A stretch of 64,000 bases of DNA from Faecalibacterium prausnitzii (GTDB taxonomy: Bacteria > Bacillota > Clostridia > Oscillospirales > Ruminococcaceae): assembly GCF_019967995.1 (NCBI RefSeq), contig NZ_CP065377.1:1-64000 (forward strand), in the 5' to 3' direction. Positions 35,447-43,813 of the stretch are shown piece by piece (position 1 is the first letter of the stretch; each line of letters opens with the position of its first letter). Under the pieces are notes generated by a model. The model saw nothing but the letters and a program-made list of their open reading frames with translations, was not told the DNA's origin and did no database searches. The translations under genes were made by a program, and so were the position numbers.

Positions 35447-36472
35447 ATGGCAATTCTGGTTTCCGGCGGTGCCGGTTATATTGGCAGCCATACCTGCATC
35501 GAGCTGCTGAACGCAGGCTACGATGTGGTGGTGGCAGACAACTACTACAATGCTTCCCCTGTGGTGCTCGACCGCGTCAAGCAGATCACCGGGAAGGACT
35601 TCCGCTTCTACAATGCGGATATGACCAGACACGAGGACGTGGAGAAGATCTTCACCGAGTGCCCGGACATCGACGCCGTCATCCAGTTCGCCGCCTACAA
35701 GGCCGTCGGCGAGAGCGTCTCCAAGCCCATCGAATACTACTACAACAACCTGAACTGCACGCTGGTCATTCTGGACGTGATGCGCCGCCACAACTGCCAC
35801 AACTTCGTGTTCAGCTCTTCGGCCACCGTCTACGGCGACCCCGCCTCTGTGCCCATCACCGAGGATTTCCCCGTTGGTGCCACCACCAACCCCTACGGCA
35901 CCACCAAGGCCTTCACCGAGCGCATCCTGACCGATGTCTGCAAGGCTGACCCGGAGCTGAACGTGGCCCTGCTGCGGTACTTCAACCCCATCGGTGCCCA
36001 CAAGTCCGGCCTCATCGGCGAGGACCCCAACGGCATCCCCAATAACCTGATGCCCTACATCGCCAAGGTCGCCATTGGCAAGCTGGAAAAAGTCCACGTC
36101 TTCGGCAACGACTACCCCACCCCCGACGGCACCGGCGTGCGCGACTACATCCACGTCGTGGACCTGGCCCGCGGCCATGTCTGCGCCATCAAGAAGCTGG
36201 AGACCAAGTGCGGCCTCTTCATCTGCAACCTGGGCACCGGCCACGGCTACAGCGTGCTGGATGTCATCCATGCCTTCGAGAAGGCCTGCGGCAAAAAGAT
36301 CCCCTATGTCATCGACCCGCGCCGCCCCGGCGACATCGCCGAGTGCTACGCCGACCCCTCCAAGGCCAAGCGTGAGCTGGGCTGGGAGGCCGAGTACGGC
36401 ATCGAGGAGATGTGCGCCGACAGCTGGAACTGGCAGCAGAAGAACCCCGACGGCTACCACACCGTGAAGTAA
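35447..36472 (+). CDS. galE: UDP-glucose 4-epimerase
   Basis: Interconverts UDP-galactose and UDP-glucose. The 341-residue protein has the NAD-binding GGAGYIGSH at residues 7-15, the catalytic SSS...YGTTK (Ser and YxxxK of extended short-chain dehydrogenases) and the C-terminal RRPGDIAECYADPSKAKRELGW. The start MAILVSGGAG at 35447 is 8 bases after GTGAGGT; a GTG 15 bases upstream is possible but lies within that SD. With galM it supports use of galactose and supply of wall sugars. Confidence 0.96.
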   Translation: MAILVSGGAGYIGSHTCIELLNAGYDVVVADNYYNASPVVLDRVKQITGKDFRFYNADMTRHEDVEKIFTECPDIDAVIQFAAYKAVGESVSKPIEYYYNNLNCTLVILDVMRRHNCHNFVFSSSATVYGDPASVPITEDFPVGATTNPYGTTKAFTERILTDVCKADPELNVALLRYFNPIGAHKSGLIGEDPNGIPNNLMPYIAKVAIGKLEKVHVFGNDYPTPDGTGVRDYIHVVDLARGHVCAIKKLETKCGLFICNLGTGHGYSVLDVIHAFEKACGKKIPYVIDPRRPGDIAECYADPSKAKRELGWEAEYGIEEMCADSWNWQQKNPDGYHTVK

Positions 36473-36490
36473 AAAACCAACGAAAACGCA

Positions 36491-36535
36491 AGGCCCGCTT
36501 CGTCCGCTCCATACCGGATGAGGCGGGCTTTTTTT
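36491..36535 (+). terminator. Terminator of galE
   Basis: GCCCGC and GGATGAGGCGGGC form a long stem (36493-36510 with 36514-36529) followed by TTTTTTT. Confidence 0.85.
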
Positions 36536-36546
36536 CGCTGTCTGCC

Positions 36547-36597
36547 TTGACAATGCCGGGCAGTTAGCATATATTAAAACTGTTTCTACGAGCTAAC
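36547..36597 (+). promoter_or_regulatory. Promoter and candidate operator of feoAB
   Basis: Consensus TTGACA (36547-36552), 17-base spacer and TATATT (36570-36575). GTTAGC (36563-36568) inside the promoter and GCTAAC (36592-36597) just after it form an inverted pair like DtxR-family half-sites, fitting iron control; the spacing is wider than a classical DtxR box, so the operator call is tentative. Confidence 0.6.
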
Positions 36598-36625
36598 AAT
36601 CTGTCGAAACAGAAAGGCATTGGCC

Positions 36626-38971
36626 ATGACATTAAAAGAACTGAAGATCGGCGAAAGTGCCGTTATTGACGCAGTGGGCGGGGCGGGAGCCCTGCGGCAG
36701 CATTTTCTGGACATGGGGCTGATCCCCGGCGAGAAGGTCACGCTGGTGAAGTTTGCACCCATGGGCGACCCCATGGAGCTGCAGATCCACGGCTATGAAC
36801 TGACCCTGCGCCTGGACGACGCAGCGCAGATCGAGATCACCCCGGCCGCGGCCGCGCCCACCGCTGCACCCGCCCGGCGGGAGAACAAGATGGTGGAGCA
36901 TCCGGGTCTGGGCGAAGGCGGACGCTACCACACCAAACAGGGCGAGCATCCCCTGCCAGAGGGCAAGACCCTGACCTTTGCGCTGGCGGGCAACCAGAAC
37001 TGCGGCAAGACGACCCTGTTCAACCAGCTCACTGGCTCCAACCAGCATGTGGGCAACTTCCCCGGCGTCACGGTGGACCGGAAGAGCGGTGCCATCAAGG
37101 AGCACCCGGAAACGGAAGTCACCGACCTGCCCGGCATCTACTCGATGTCGCCCTATTCCAGCGAGGAGATCGTCACCCGCCAGTTCATCATCGGCGAAAA
37201 GCCGACCGGCATCATCAACATCGTGGACGCGACCAACATCGAGCGCAACCTGTATCTGACGATGCAGCTCATGGAGCTGGATACCCCCATGGTGCTGGCC
37301 CTGAACATGATGGACGAGGTGCGCGGCAACGGCGGCACCATCCGCATCAACCAGATGGAAGCCATGCTGGGCATCCCGGTGGTGCCCATCTCGGCGGCTA
37401 AGAACGAGGGCGTGGACGAACTGGTGGACCATGCGATCCATGTGGCCAAGTACCAGGAGCGTCCGGGCCGGCTCGACTTCTGCGGCGAGGAGGACCACGG
37501 CGGCGCGGTGCACCGCTGCATCCACGGTATCATCCACCTCATCGAGGATCACGCCAGAGCGGCCGGCATCCCGGTGCGGTTCGCGGCCACCAAGCTGGTG
37601 GAGGGCGACGCCCGTATTGAGGAAGCCCTCAAACTGGACCAGAACGAAAAAGAGATGATCGAGCACATCATCGTGCAGATGGAGCAGGAGCGCGGGCTGG
37701 ACCGTGCCGCCGCCATTGCGGATATGCGGTTCCACTTTATCCACCAGCTGGTGGATCAGACCGTGGTGAAGCCGCATCAGAGCAAGGAGCAGGTGCGCAG
37801 CAGCCGGATCGACCAGTTCCTGACCGGCAAATACACGGCCATCCCGGCCTTTGTGGGCATCATGGCGCTGGTGTTCTACCTCACCTTCGGCGTCATCGGC
37901 GCAGGTCTACAGAGCCTGCTGGAGATCGGGATCGAGAACCTGACCGTCTTTGTGGACGATGCCCTGACCTACTGGAACGTCAACGAGACGGTTCACTCGC
38001 TGGTCATCGACGGCATCTTCACGGGCGTGGGCAGTGTGCTGAGCTTCCTGCCCATCATCGTGACCCTGTTCTTCTTCCTCTCGCTGCTGGAAGATACCGG
38101 CTACATGGCCCGCGTGGCCTTTGTGATGGATAAGCTGCTGCGCCGCATCGGCCTTTCGGGCCGCAGCATCGTGCCGATGCTCATTGGCTTCGGGTGCACG
38201 GTGCCGGGCGTCATGGCCAGCCGCACCCTGCCCTCCGAGCGGGACCGCAAGATGACCATCCTGCTGACCCCCTTCATGAGCTGCTCGGCCAAGCTCCCCA
38301 TTTACAGCCTGTTTGCCGTGACCTTCTTCCCGGATCATGCGGCACTGGTCATGGTGGGGCTGTATTTCCTGGGCATTGCGGTGGGCATCCTGGCGGCATT
38401 TGCCCTCAAGGGGACCCTGTTCCGCGGCGAGGCGGTGCCGTTCGTCATGGAGCTGCCCAACTATCGCCTGCCCGGCCTGAAAAATGTGATGCAGCTGCTC
38501 TGGGAAAAGGCGCGGGATTTTCTGGAGCGCGCCTTCACCGTCATCTTCATGGCGACCATCGTCATCTGGTTCTTGCAGAACTTCGATCTGCAGCTCAGCC
38601 TGACCGCGGACCCGCAGGAAAGCATCCTGGCCTTTGTGGCCAGCGGCATCGCGCCCCTGTTTGCCCCGCTGGGCTTTGCGGACTGGCGGGTCTCCACGGC
38701 CCTCATCACCGGCTTCATGGCAAAGGAGAGCGTCGTTTCGACCCTGACCATCCTGTTCGGCTCGTCCGCTGCGCTGGGTGCGGCGCTGTCCCCGGCGGCA
38801 GCGGCCCCGCTGCTGGTGTTCTGCCTGCTCTACACCCCCTGCATCGCGGCAGTGGCTTCCGTCAAGCGGGAGCTGGGCGGCCGCTGGGCAGCCGTCATGG
38901 TCCTGAACCAGTGCGTGGTGGCATGGGTGGCAGCCTTCATCGTCCGGATGCTCGCGCTGGCGCTCGTGTAA
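36626..38971 (+). CDS. feoB: Ferrous iron transporter, FeoA-FeoB fusion
   Basis: Imports Fe2+ under anoxic conditions. The 781-residue protein fuses a FeoA (SH3-like) domain at residues 1-75 (LGIGES, FLDMGLIPGEKVTLV) through a short Ala/Pro linker to FeoB. The G domain shows G1 GNQNCGKTT, G3 DLPGIY and G4 NMMD, followed by the GDI-like helical domain and a polytopic membrane part with the Cys-containing gates (GFGCTVPGVMASRTL, FMSCSAKLPIY). The ATG at 36626 is preferred over a TTG six bases earlier because of its spacing from AAAGG. Confidence 0.95.
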   Translation: MTLKELKIGESAVIDAVGGAGALRQHFLDMGLIPGEKVTLVKFAPMGDPMELQIHGYELTLRLDDAAQIEITPAAAAPTAAPARRENKMVEHPGLGEGGRYHTKQGEHPLPEGKTLTFALAGNQNCGKTTLFNQLTGSNQHVGNFPGVTVDRKSGAIKEHPETEVTDLPGIYSMSPYSSEEIVTRQFIIGEKPTGIINIVDATNIERNLYLTMQLMELDTPMVLALNMMDEVRGNGGTIRINQMEAMLGIPVVPISAAKNEGVDELVDHAIHVAKYQERPGRLDFCGEEDHGGAVHRCIHGIIHLIEDHARAAGIPVRFAATKLVEGDARIEEALKLDQNEKEMIEHIIVQMEQERGLDRAAAIADMRFHFIHQLVDQTVVKPHQSKEQVRSSRIDQFLTGKYTAIPAFVGIMALVFYLTFGVIGAGLQSLLEIGIENLTVFVDDALTYWNVNETVHSLVIDGIFTGVGSVLSFLPIIVTLFFFLSLLEDTGYMARVAFVMDKLLRRIGLSGRSIVPMLIGFGCTVPGVMASRTLPSERDRKMTILLTPFMSCSAKLPIYSLFAVTFFPDHAALVMVGLYFLGIAVGILAAFALKGTLFRGEAVPFVMELPNYRLPGLKNVMQLLWEKARDFLERAFTVIFMATIVIWFLQNFDLQLSLTADPQESILAFVASGIAPLFAPLGFADWRVSTALITGFMAKESVVSTLTILFGSSAALGAALSPAAAAPLLVFCLLYTPCIAAVASVKRELGGRWAAVMVLNQCVVAWVAAFIVRMLALALV

Positions 38972-38990
38972 AACATCTGTTCTTTATAAT

Positions 38991-39033
38991 AAGAGCCTGT
39001 ACCCGAAGCGATTTGGGCACAGGCTCTTTGTTT
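38991..39033 (+). terminator. Terminator of feoAB
   Basis: AAGAGCCTGTACCC pairs with GGGCACAGGCTCTT across a 12-base loop, followed by TG and a T-rich stretch. Confidence 0.75.
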
Positions 39034-39044
39034 GTGTGAGGCTC

Positions 39045-39100
39045 TTGACAAGGCACAAAAATCGTGCTAAAATACTTCAAAAATGAACGATTCAAAAATG
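39045..39100 (+). promoter_or_regulatory. Promoter and operator of the MarR-TSUP operon
   Basis: TTGACA (39045-39050), 17-base spacer, TAAAAT (39068-39073). Right after it TTCAAAAATG occurs twice (39076-39085 and 39091-39100), and the first copy is part of the palindrome TTCA-AAAA-TGAA. This is a probable autoregulatory site for the MarR protein. Confidence 0.7.
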
Positions 39101-39110
39101 GAGCGATAAA

Positions 39111-39554
39111 ATGAGAGAGAAAAACCCCAGCATGGAATTTGCAAACAAGACGGCGCTGGCCTACAGCGCGGTCTGCAAGCCGCTGTGCCAGGAACTCGGC
39201 CTGCCCCAGACGGCGTTTGATATCCTGCTGTTCCTGGCCAACAACCCCACCTACAAAACGGCCAGCGACATCGTAGAGGTGCGCCACATCAAAGCGAACC
39301 TCGTCTCGGTGAATGTGGACAAGCTCGTGCACGAGGGCCTGCTGACCCGCTGCCAGGTGCCGAACGACCGCCGCAAGACCGAGCTGCTCTGCACCGAAAA
39401 GGCTCAGCCCATCATTCAGCGGGGCCGGGCGCTGCAGGAAGCCTTCTTTGACCGACTGCTGAACGGCATCGACGAAGCCCGGCTGAATGTGTTTTATGGG
39501 ACCCTGGAACAGATGGGCCGGAACCTGGATGAAATTCTGGAAGGAGAACTGTAA
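39111..39554 (+). CDS. MarR family transcriptional regulator
   Basis: The 147-residue protein is a winged-helix MarR-type dimer: helices LPQTAFDILLFLANNPTYKTASDIVEVRHIKANLVSVNVDKLVHEGLL and the wing RCQVPNDRRKTELLCTEKAQ. It lies one base upstream of a TSUP exporter gene and behind an operator-like palindrome, so it most likely represses its own operon. The ligand is not evident. Confidence 0.92.
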   Translation: MREKNPSMEFANKTALAYSAVCKPLCQELGLPQTAFDILLFLANNPTYKTASDIVEVRHIKANLVSVNVDKLVHEGLLTRCQVPNDRRKTELLCTEKAQPIIQRGRALQEAFFDRLLNGIDEARLNVFYGTLEQMGRNLDEILEGEL

Positions 39555-39555
39555 G

Positions 39556-40335
39556 ATGAATGGATTGTTTACGATCGTTGTGACCTTTTTTGCCGGGATG
39601 GGCGCAGGCCTGGGCACCGGCTTTGCCGGTATGAGCGCCGCTGCGGTCATCAGCCCGATGCTCATCACCTTCCTCGGCATGGACCCTTACATGGCCGTCG
39701 GCATCGCTCTCTCGTCGGACGTGCTGGCCAGTGCGGTGTCGGCCTATACCTACCATAAGAATAAGAATCTGGATATCAAGAATGGCCTCATCATGATGGC
39801 CAGCGTTCTGGTGTTCACGGTCGTGGGCAGCTACCTTGCCAGCCTGCTTCCGTCGGCCACCATGGGCAGCTTTTCGGTCTTCATGACCTTCCTGCTGGGC
39901 ATCAAGTTCATCGTTCGACCCGTCATGACCACCAAGGAGGCCATGCAGGGCGTCTCCGCAAAGAAGCGCGCCATCCAGTCCGTCGTGTGCGGTGTCTGCA
40001 TCGGCCTGATCTGCGGCTTCGTGGGCGCTGGCGGCGGTATGATGATGCTCCTCATCCTGACCAGTGTGCTGGGCTATGAGCTGAAGACTGCCGTCGGCAC
40101 CAGCGTTTTCATCATGGCCTTCACCGCCCTGACCGGTGCCGTTTCCCACTTCGCCATCGGCGGAATGCCCGATCCCTTCGTTCTGGCGCTCTGCGTGGTG
40201 TTCACCCTCCTGTGGGCCCGCATTGCAGCCGTGTTTGCCAACAAGGCAGACCCCAAGACCCTGAACCGTGCCACCGGCATCGTTCTGGTCGTGCTGGGCA
40301 TCGTGGTCATGGGCTTCAACTTCCTGACCAAGTAA
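39556..40335 (+). CDS. TSUP (TauE/SafE) family membrane transporter
   Basis: The 259-residue protein has about eight hydrophobic segments in two repeats, each opening with the family's Gly-rich motif (GLGTGFAGMSAAAVISP and GLICGFVGAGGGMMMLLIL). TSUP proteins move sulfite, sulfonates, thiosulfate or other small organosulfur or carboxylate anions; the substrate is unknown here. The start at 39556 is one base after the MarR stop, so expression is coupled to that regulator. Confidence 0.9.
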   Translation: MNGLFTIVVTFFAGMGAGLGTGFAGMSAAAVISPMLITFLGMDPYMAVGIALSSDVLASAVSAYTYHKNKNLDIKNGLIMMASVLVFTVVGSYLASLLPSATMGSFSVFMTFLLGIKFIVRPVMTTKEAMQGVSAKKRAIQSVVCGVCIGLICGFVGAGGGMMMLLILTSVLGYELKTAVGTSVFIMAFTALTGAVSHFAIGGMPDPFVLALCVVFTLLWARIAAVFANKADPKTLNRATGIVLVVLGIVVMGFNFLTK

Positions 40336-40340
40336 CGCAC

Positions 40341-40382
40341 AAGACCCCCTTCGGAGCGGCAACTCGGAAGGGGGTCTTTTTT
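40341..40382. terminator. Terminator between the TSUP gene and tig
   Basis: AAGACCCCCTTC pairs with GGAAGGGGGTCTT (40341-40352 with 40366-40378) followed by TTTTT; it may serve both converging transcripts. Confidence 0.85.
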
Positions 40383-40410
40383 GTATGAATGGAATACGAT
40401 TTTGAAAAAA

Positions 40411-41712
40411 TCAGGCGTCTTTTTCCTCAATGGTGGAGTGCTCAATGACCCAGTCGGCAGCGCGGCGGATGGCCTCATTGCGCTGAATCATCGGGATGTT
40501 CATACCGGTCTTGACCTCTTCGAGGGTCTTCTTGGTGCGGTCTGCACGCTCCTGCAGGTTCTTGTTGATCTCCTCATCGGTGGGGACGAGGTTCTCGTTC
40601 TGGGCGACCTGCAGCAGGGCCATCCGGGCGCGGGTGTTCTTCTCGGCGGCAGCGTGCACGTTGGCCGTGAAGGTCTCGCGGGTCTGGTGGATCTGGCTCA
40701 GGTAGCGGTCCAGGCTCATCCGCTGCATCTGGAGCTGCTGCTGGATGTTCTCCATCTCGTGCTGGTAGGTGCTCTCCACCAGAACACTGGGCAGCTCACC
40801 CTCAGCGGCGGCAGCCAGCTGGGTCAGGATCTGGTCCTTGGCACGGTTCAGGGCACTGGCGTGTTTGCCGTCGTACAGCTGCTTGCGGACCTGTTCCCGG
40901 AAGGCTTCCATGGTGTCCACCTTGCCGATCTTCTTGGCGAAATCGCTGTTCAGGGCAGGCAGCTGGCGGACGCAGACGTCGAGCAGCTTGATCTTGAAGA
41001 CGACCGGCTTGCCTGCCAGATCCTTGGCGTGATAGCGTGCCGGGAAGGTGACGTTGATCTCAAACTCCTCGCCGCCCTTGTGGCCCAGGATGCCGTCCTC
41101 AAAGCCGGGGATCATCCGGCCGCTGCCCAGCTGCAAGGTCTGGTTCTGGGCGGTGCCGCCTGCAAAGGCCTTGCCGTCCAGCAGACCCTCGTAGTCGATG
41201 TGCACGATGTTGCCCTTGACGGCCGGGCCTTTGTGGGGCACCAGCTCCGCCGCCGCGGCACGGCGGCGCTCCAGCACGGCGTCGATCTCCTTGTCGGTGA
41301 CAGCCGGGGTGACGCACTCGGACTGGAAGCCGGTGGTCTGGGCCAGCTTCAGTTCCGGCTGCAGGGCGGTGGTGGCGGTGGCCACAAAGCCCTCGTCCTT
41401 CTTGACGCTGACCAGATCGTAGCTGGGCTCATCCACGGCGTGGAAGCCGTGCTCCTGCATCGCAGCATCGTACAGGGCGGGAACGTCCCGGTCCATCAGA
41501 TCGTTGATGGCGTCATACCAGAAGGTGTGCTCGCCGCGGTCAGCTTCGATCTGCGCACGGTCGGCCTCGCCCTTGGCAAAGCCCTTGATGGTGTAGGAAG
41601 CGCGGGTGCGCTCATACACCGCATTGGATGCGGTCTCCAGCTCCTCAGCGGTCGCGCTGAAAGTCATTTTGCAGACACTCTTTTCGGGAGTTTCCACGCT
41701 TACCAGTTTCAT
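40411..41712 (-). CDS. tig: Trigger factor (ribosome-associated chaperone, peptidyl-prolyl isomerase)
   Basis: Binds the ribosome exit tunnel and helps nascent chains fold. The 433-residue protein has the N-terminal ribosome-binding domain (YTIKGFAKGEADRAQIE where the GFRxGxxP signature would be; here GFAKGEAD), the central FKBP-type domain (GPAVKGNIVHIDYEGLLDGKAFAGG) and the C-terminal helical arms. The signature loop is clearly divergent from the canonical form. GGAGGTTCG precedes the ATG at 41712. Confidence 0.88.
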   Translation of the reverse strand: MKLVSVETPEKSVCKMTFSATAEELETASNAVYERTRASYTIKGFAKGEADRAQIEADRGEHTFWYDAINDLMDRDVPALYDAAMQEHGFHAVDEPSYDLVSVKKDEGFVATATTALQPELKLAQTTGFQSECVTPAVTDKEIDAVLERRRAAAAELVPHKGPAVKGNIVHIDYEGLLDGKAFAGGTAQNQTLQLGSGRMIPGFEDGILGHKGGEEFEINVTFPARYHAKDLAGKPVVFKIKLLDVCVRQLPALNSDFAKKIGKVDTMEAFREQVRKQLYDGKHASALNRAKDQILTQLAAAAEGELPSVLVESTYQHEMENIQQQLQMQRMSLDRYLSQIHQTRETFTANVHAAAEKNTRARMALLQVAQNENLVPTDEEINKNLQERADRTKKTLEEVKTGMNIPMIQRNEAIRRAADWVIEHSTIEEKDA

Positions 41713-41768
41713 AGAAATCGAACCTCCGTGTTGCCCCAAAAGGAGCGAATTCAAACATTAGTAAAGTT

Positions 41769-41801
41769 ATTATAGCACAAGTGGGGCAAAAGCGGTATAA
41801 T
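41769..41801. promoter_or_regulatory. Divergent promoters of tig and the serine dehydratase operon
   Basis: Two consensus -10 boxes in opposite directions: ATTATA at 41769-41774 (TATAAT on the minus strand, with a TGC extension) for tig, and TATAAT at 41796-41801 on the plus strand for the serine dehydratase genes. Clear -35 boxes are lacking. Confidence 0.5.
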
Positions 41802-41896
41802 AAAACAGAGAAAAAGTGCGAAGAGAACACTTTTGCCGGCCGGAACGGGCCGGAATGAGGGGCTTTTTGCAGGGAATACGAAAGGATGTGCATCGT

Positions 41897-42580
41897 ATGC
41901 GCTTGTTTGACGTTCTGGGGCCGGTCATGATCGGGCCCTCTTCCAGCCACACGGCGGGTGCAGCCAAAATTGGATACACGGCACAAAAGTTGCTGGGCGA
42001 TATCCCGGTGGATGCCGACATCGGTCTGTATGGCAGCTTTGCCACGACGGGCCGAGGCCACGGCACCGACCGTGCGCTGGTAGCCGGTCTGCTGGGCCTC
42101 CGCCCGGATGATCCCCGCCTGCCGGACAGCTTCGGGCTGGCCAGAGAGCAGGGCATGAAGTTCAGCATCCACCCGGTCGAGCTGCGCTCGGCCCACCCGA
42201 ACACCGCTGTGCTGCGGCTGACGAGCCGGACCGGCCGGGTCCTTTCGATGAAAGCGGCCTCGGTGGGCGGCGGACGCATCCGCGTCACCGAGATCGACGG
42301 TGTGCCCGCCGATTTCGGCGGCGACAGCAACACCCTCATCATCCATAACGAGGACACCCCCGGCTGCATCGCAGAGGTCACGACCTCGCTGGCGCTGCGG
42401 CGGATCAACATCGCGTCGATGCAGGTGTTCCGCGCCGGGACGGGCAGTTACGCCGTCATGGTGCTGGAATGCGATTCTCACATCCCCCACCCGCTGGAGC
42501 AGCAGCTTGCGCTGATGCCCGGCATCCTGAAAGTGACCTGCCTGAACGTAGACGAACCCGAAGAAAATGCGGAGGACTGA
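41897..42580 (+). CDS. sdaAB: L-serine dehydratase, beta subunit
   Basis: Together with the alpha subunit it deaminates L-serine to pyruvate and ammonia. The 227-residue protein has the N-terminal beta domain (FDVLGPVMIGPSSSHTAGAAKIG) and a C-terminal ACT domain (TLIIHNEDTPGCIAEVTTSLALRRINIASMQ). The start at 41897 follows AAAGGATG and matches the usual MxxFDVLGP beginning. The alpha gene starts 3 bases downstream. Confidence 0.95.
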   Translation: MRLFDVLGPVMIGPSSSHTAGAAKIGYTAQKLLGDIPVDADIGLYGSFATTGRGHGTDRALVAGLLGLRPDDPRLPDSFGLAREQGMKFSIHPVELRSAHPNTAVLRLTSRTGRVLSMKAASVGGGRIRVTEIDGVPADFGGDSNTLIIHNEDTPGCIAEVTTSLALRRINIASMQVFRAGTGSYAVMVLECDSHIPHPLEQQLALMPGILKVTCLNVDEPEENAED

Positions 42581-42583
42581 GCG

Positions 42584-43459
42584 ATGGCTTTTTTATCCTG
42601 TGAAGAAATGCTGGCAGCAGCCCGCACCCAGAACATCTCGCTGGCCGAGGCGGTTTTGCGCAGCGACCTGGCGGAGAGCCGCCTGACCGAGGAGCAGAGC
42701 CGCCATGGGATGCGGCATCTGTGGCACGTCATGGAGGCCACCAGCCGGGATTACGACCCTGCCCAGCGCAGCCGCAGCGGCCTTTCCGGCGGCGACGCCG
42801 CCAAAGTGGAACAGGCGCATCGGGCAGGCCGGAGCTACGGCGGCGATTACCTGGCCGAGGTGACGGCCGAAGCGCTCAAGACCGCCGAGTGCAATGCCTG
42901 CATGAAGCGGATCGTGGCCGCACCCACCGCAGGCAGCTGCGGCGTTCTCCCGGCGGTGCTGCTCCCGCTGGCCCGCGCGGGCGAAGCCGATGAGACCGCC
43001 ATCTGCGAAGCGCTCTACGTGGCCGCAGGCTTCGGTCAGGTCATCGCTGCTCGCGCAACGCTGGCCGGTGCCGAGGGCGGCTGCCAGGCCGAGGTCGGAG
43101 CCGCCAGCGCCATGGCTGCAGCAGCGCTTTGCCACCTCAAGGGCGGCACACCGGAACAGTGTTCCGCAGCGGCCGCCATGGCGCTGGGCAACCTGCTGGG
43201 CCTGGTCTGCGACCCGGTGGCGGGTCTGGTGGAAATCCCCTGCATCAAGCGGAATGTCGTTGGCGCAGTGAATGCCGTCTCCTGCGCCAATATGGCGCTG
43301 GCCGGGGTGGACTACGCCATCCCCTGTGACGAGGTCATTGACGCCATGGGCCGCGTCGGAAGCCTGCTCTCCCCCGACCTCCGCGAGACCGGCCAGGGCG
43401 GCCTCGCCGCAACGCCCACCGGCATCCGCATTGCCGAGCAGCTGGCGGAAGAAACGTAA
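42584..43459 (+). CDS. sdaAA: L-serine dehydratase, alpha subunit (4Fe-4S)
   Basis: Catalytic iron-sulfur subunit of the anaerobic-type serine dehydratase. The 291-residue protein has PTAGSCGVLPAVLLPLA, GGCQAEVGAASAMAAAAL, CDPVAGLVEIPCIKRN and the tail GLAATPTG; cysteines in GSCG, GGCQ, CDPV and EIPC are the cluster and active-site ligands. It overlaps nothing and is co-translated with the beta gene. It is the last chromosomal gene before tRNA-Arg. Confidence 0.96.
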   Translation: MAFLSCEEMLAAARTQNISLAEAVLRSDLAESRLTEEQSRHGMRHLWHVMEATSRDYDPAQRSRSGLSGGDAAKVEQAHRAGRSYGGDYLAEVTAEALKTAECNACMKRIVAAPTAGSCGVLPAVLLPLARAGEADETAICEALYVAAGFGQVIAARATLAGAEGGCQAEVGAASAMAAAALCHLKGGTPEQCSAAAAMALGNLLGLVCDPVAGLVEIPCIKRNVVGAVNAVSCANMALAGVDYAIPCDEVIDAMGRVGSLLSPDLRETGQGGLAATPTGIRIAEQLAEET

Positions 43460-43532
43460 AAACGAAAAGACGTACTTTTTTCAAAAGCGAAAATAAAATT
43501 CTGAAAAATCCAAAGAAAATTTCAAAAAACCG

Positions 43533-43561
43533 TTGACAAAACCCCTCCTCAGTGATAAAAT
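43533..43561 (+). promoter_or_regulatory. Promoter of tRNA-Arg
   Basis: Consensus TTGACA (43533-43538), 17-base spacer, TAAAAT (43556-43561), 25 bases ahead of the tRNA. Confidence 0.8.
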
Positions 43562-43586
43562 ACATCATGTTCCGACCGGAACGTAT

Positions 43587-43663
43587 GCGTTGGTAGCTCA
43601 GCTGGATAGAGTGACTGACTACGAATCAGTAGGCCGGGGGTTCGAGTCCCTTCCATCGCACCA
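43587..43663 (+). tRNA. tRNA-Arg (anticodon ACG), site of element integration
   Basis: A 77-nt cloverleaf including the encoded CCA: acceptor GCGTTGG/CCATCGC, D arm GCTC...GAGT, anticodon stem ACTGA/TCAGT with loop CTACGAA (ACG at 43621-43623), T arm with loop TTCGAGT. Acceptor pair 4-69 is a U-U mismatch and two T-stem pairs are G-U, so the 3' half is a slightly poor partner for the 5' half. The last 45 bases (43619-43663) are repeated at 57345-57389 and are the att core of the element. Confidence 0.93.
43619..43663 (+). repeat. attL core (3' half of tRNA-Arg)
   Basis: 45 bases from the anticodon loop to the CCA end. It differs from the copy at 57345-57389 at one base (C against T in the T stem). 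Confidence 0.9.
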
Positions 43664-43669
43664 GAAAAT

Positions 43670-43701
43670 GCCGTGAAATCGAAAGATTTCATGGCTTTTT
43701 T
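43670..43701 (+). terminator. Terminator after tRNA-Arg, inside the element end
   Basis: GCCGTGAAATC (43670-43680), loop GAAA, GATTTCATGGC (43685-43695), then TTTTTT. The stem has one G-T pair. Confidence 0.85.
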
Positions 43702-43718
43702 GTTTTGTAAGCCATGGC

Positions 43719-43748
43719 TGCACGGTTTCTGCACGGTTTTTGCACGGT
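43719..43748 (+). repeat. Triple 11-bp direct repeat near attL (integrase arm sites)
   Basis: TGCACGG recurs at 43719, 43730 and 43741 with TTTC and TTTT linkers. The same 30 bases are found at 57175-57204 near the other end. Arm-type binding sites of the tyrosine integrase are the likely role. Confidence 0.7.
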
Positions 43749-43813
43749 CGGTGTTTTCCATGTCCGATTATGTAGGGCGCTGTATTGCATTGCAATCAGT
43801 GCCCTTTTTTGCA

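Noticed and set aside
43719..43748. CRISPR-like repeat array
   Set aside because: The repeats are only 11 bp, abut without spacers and recur near both att sites; no cas gene is in the window. The same applies to the TACGCTGA array.
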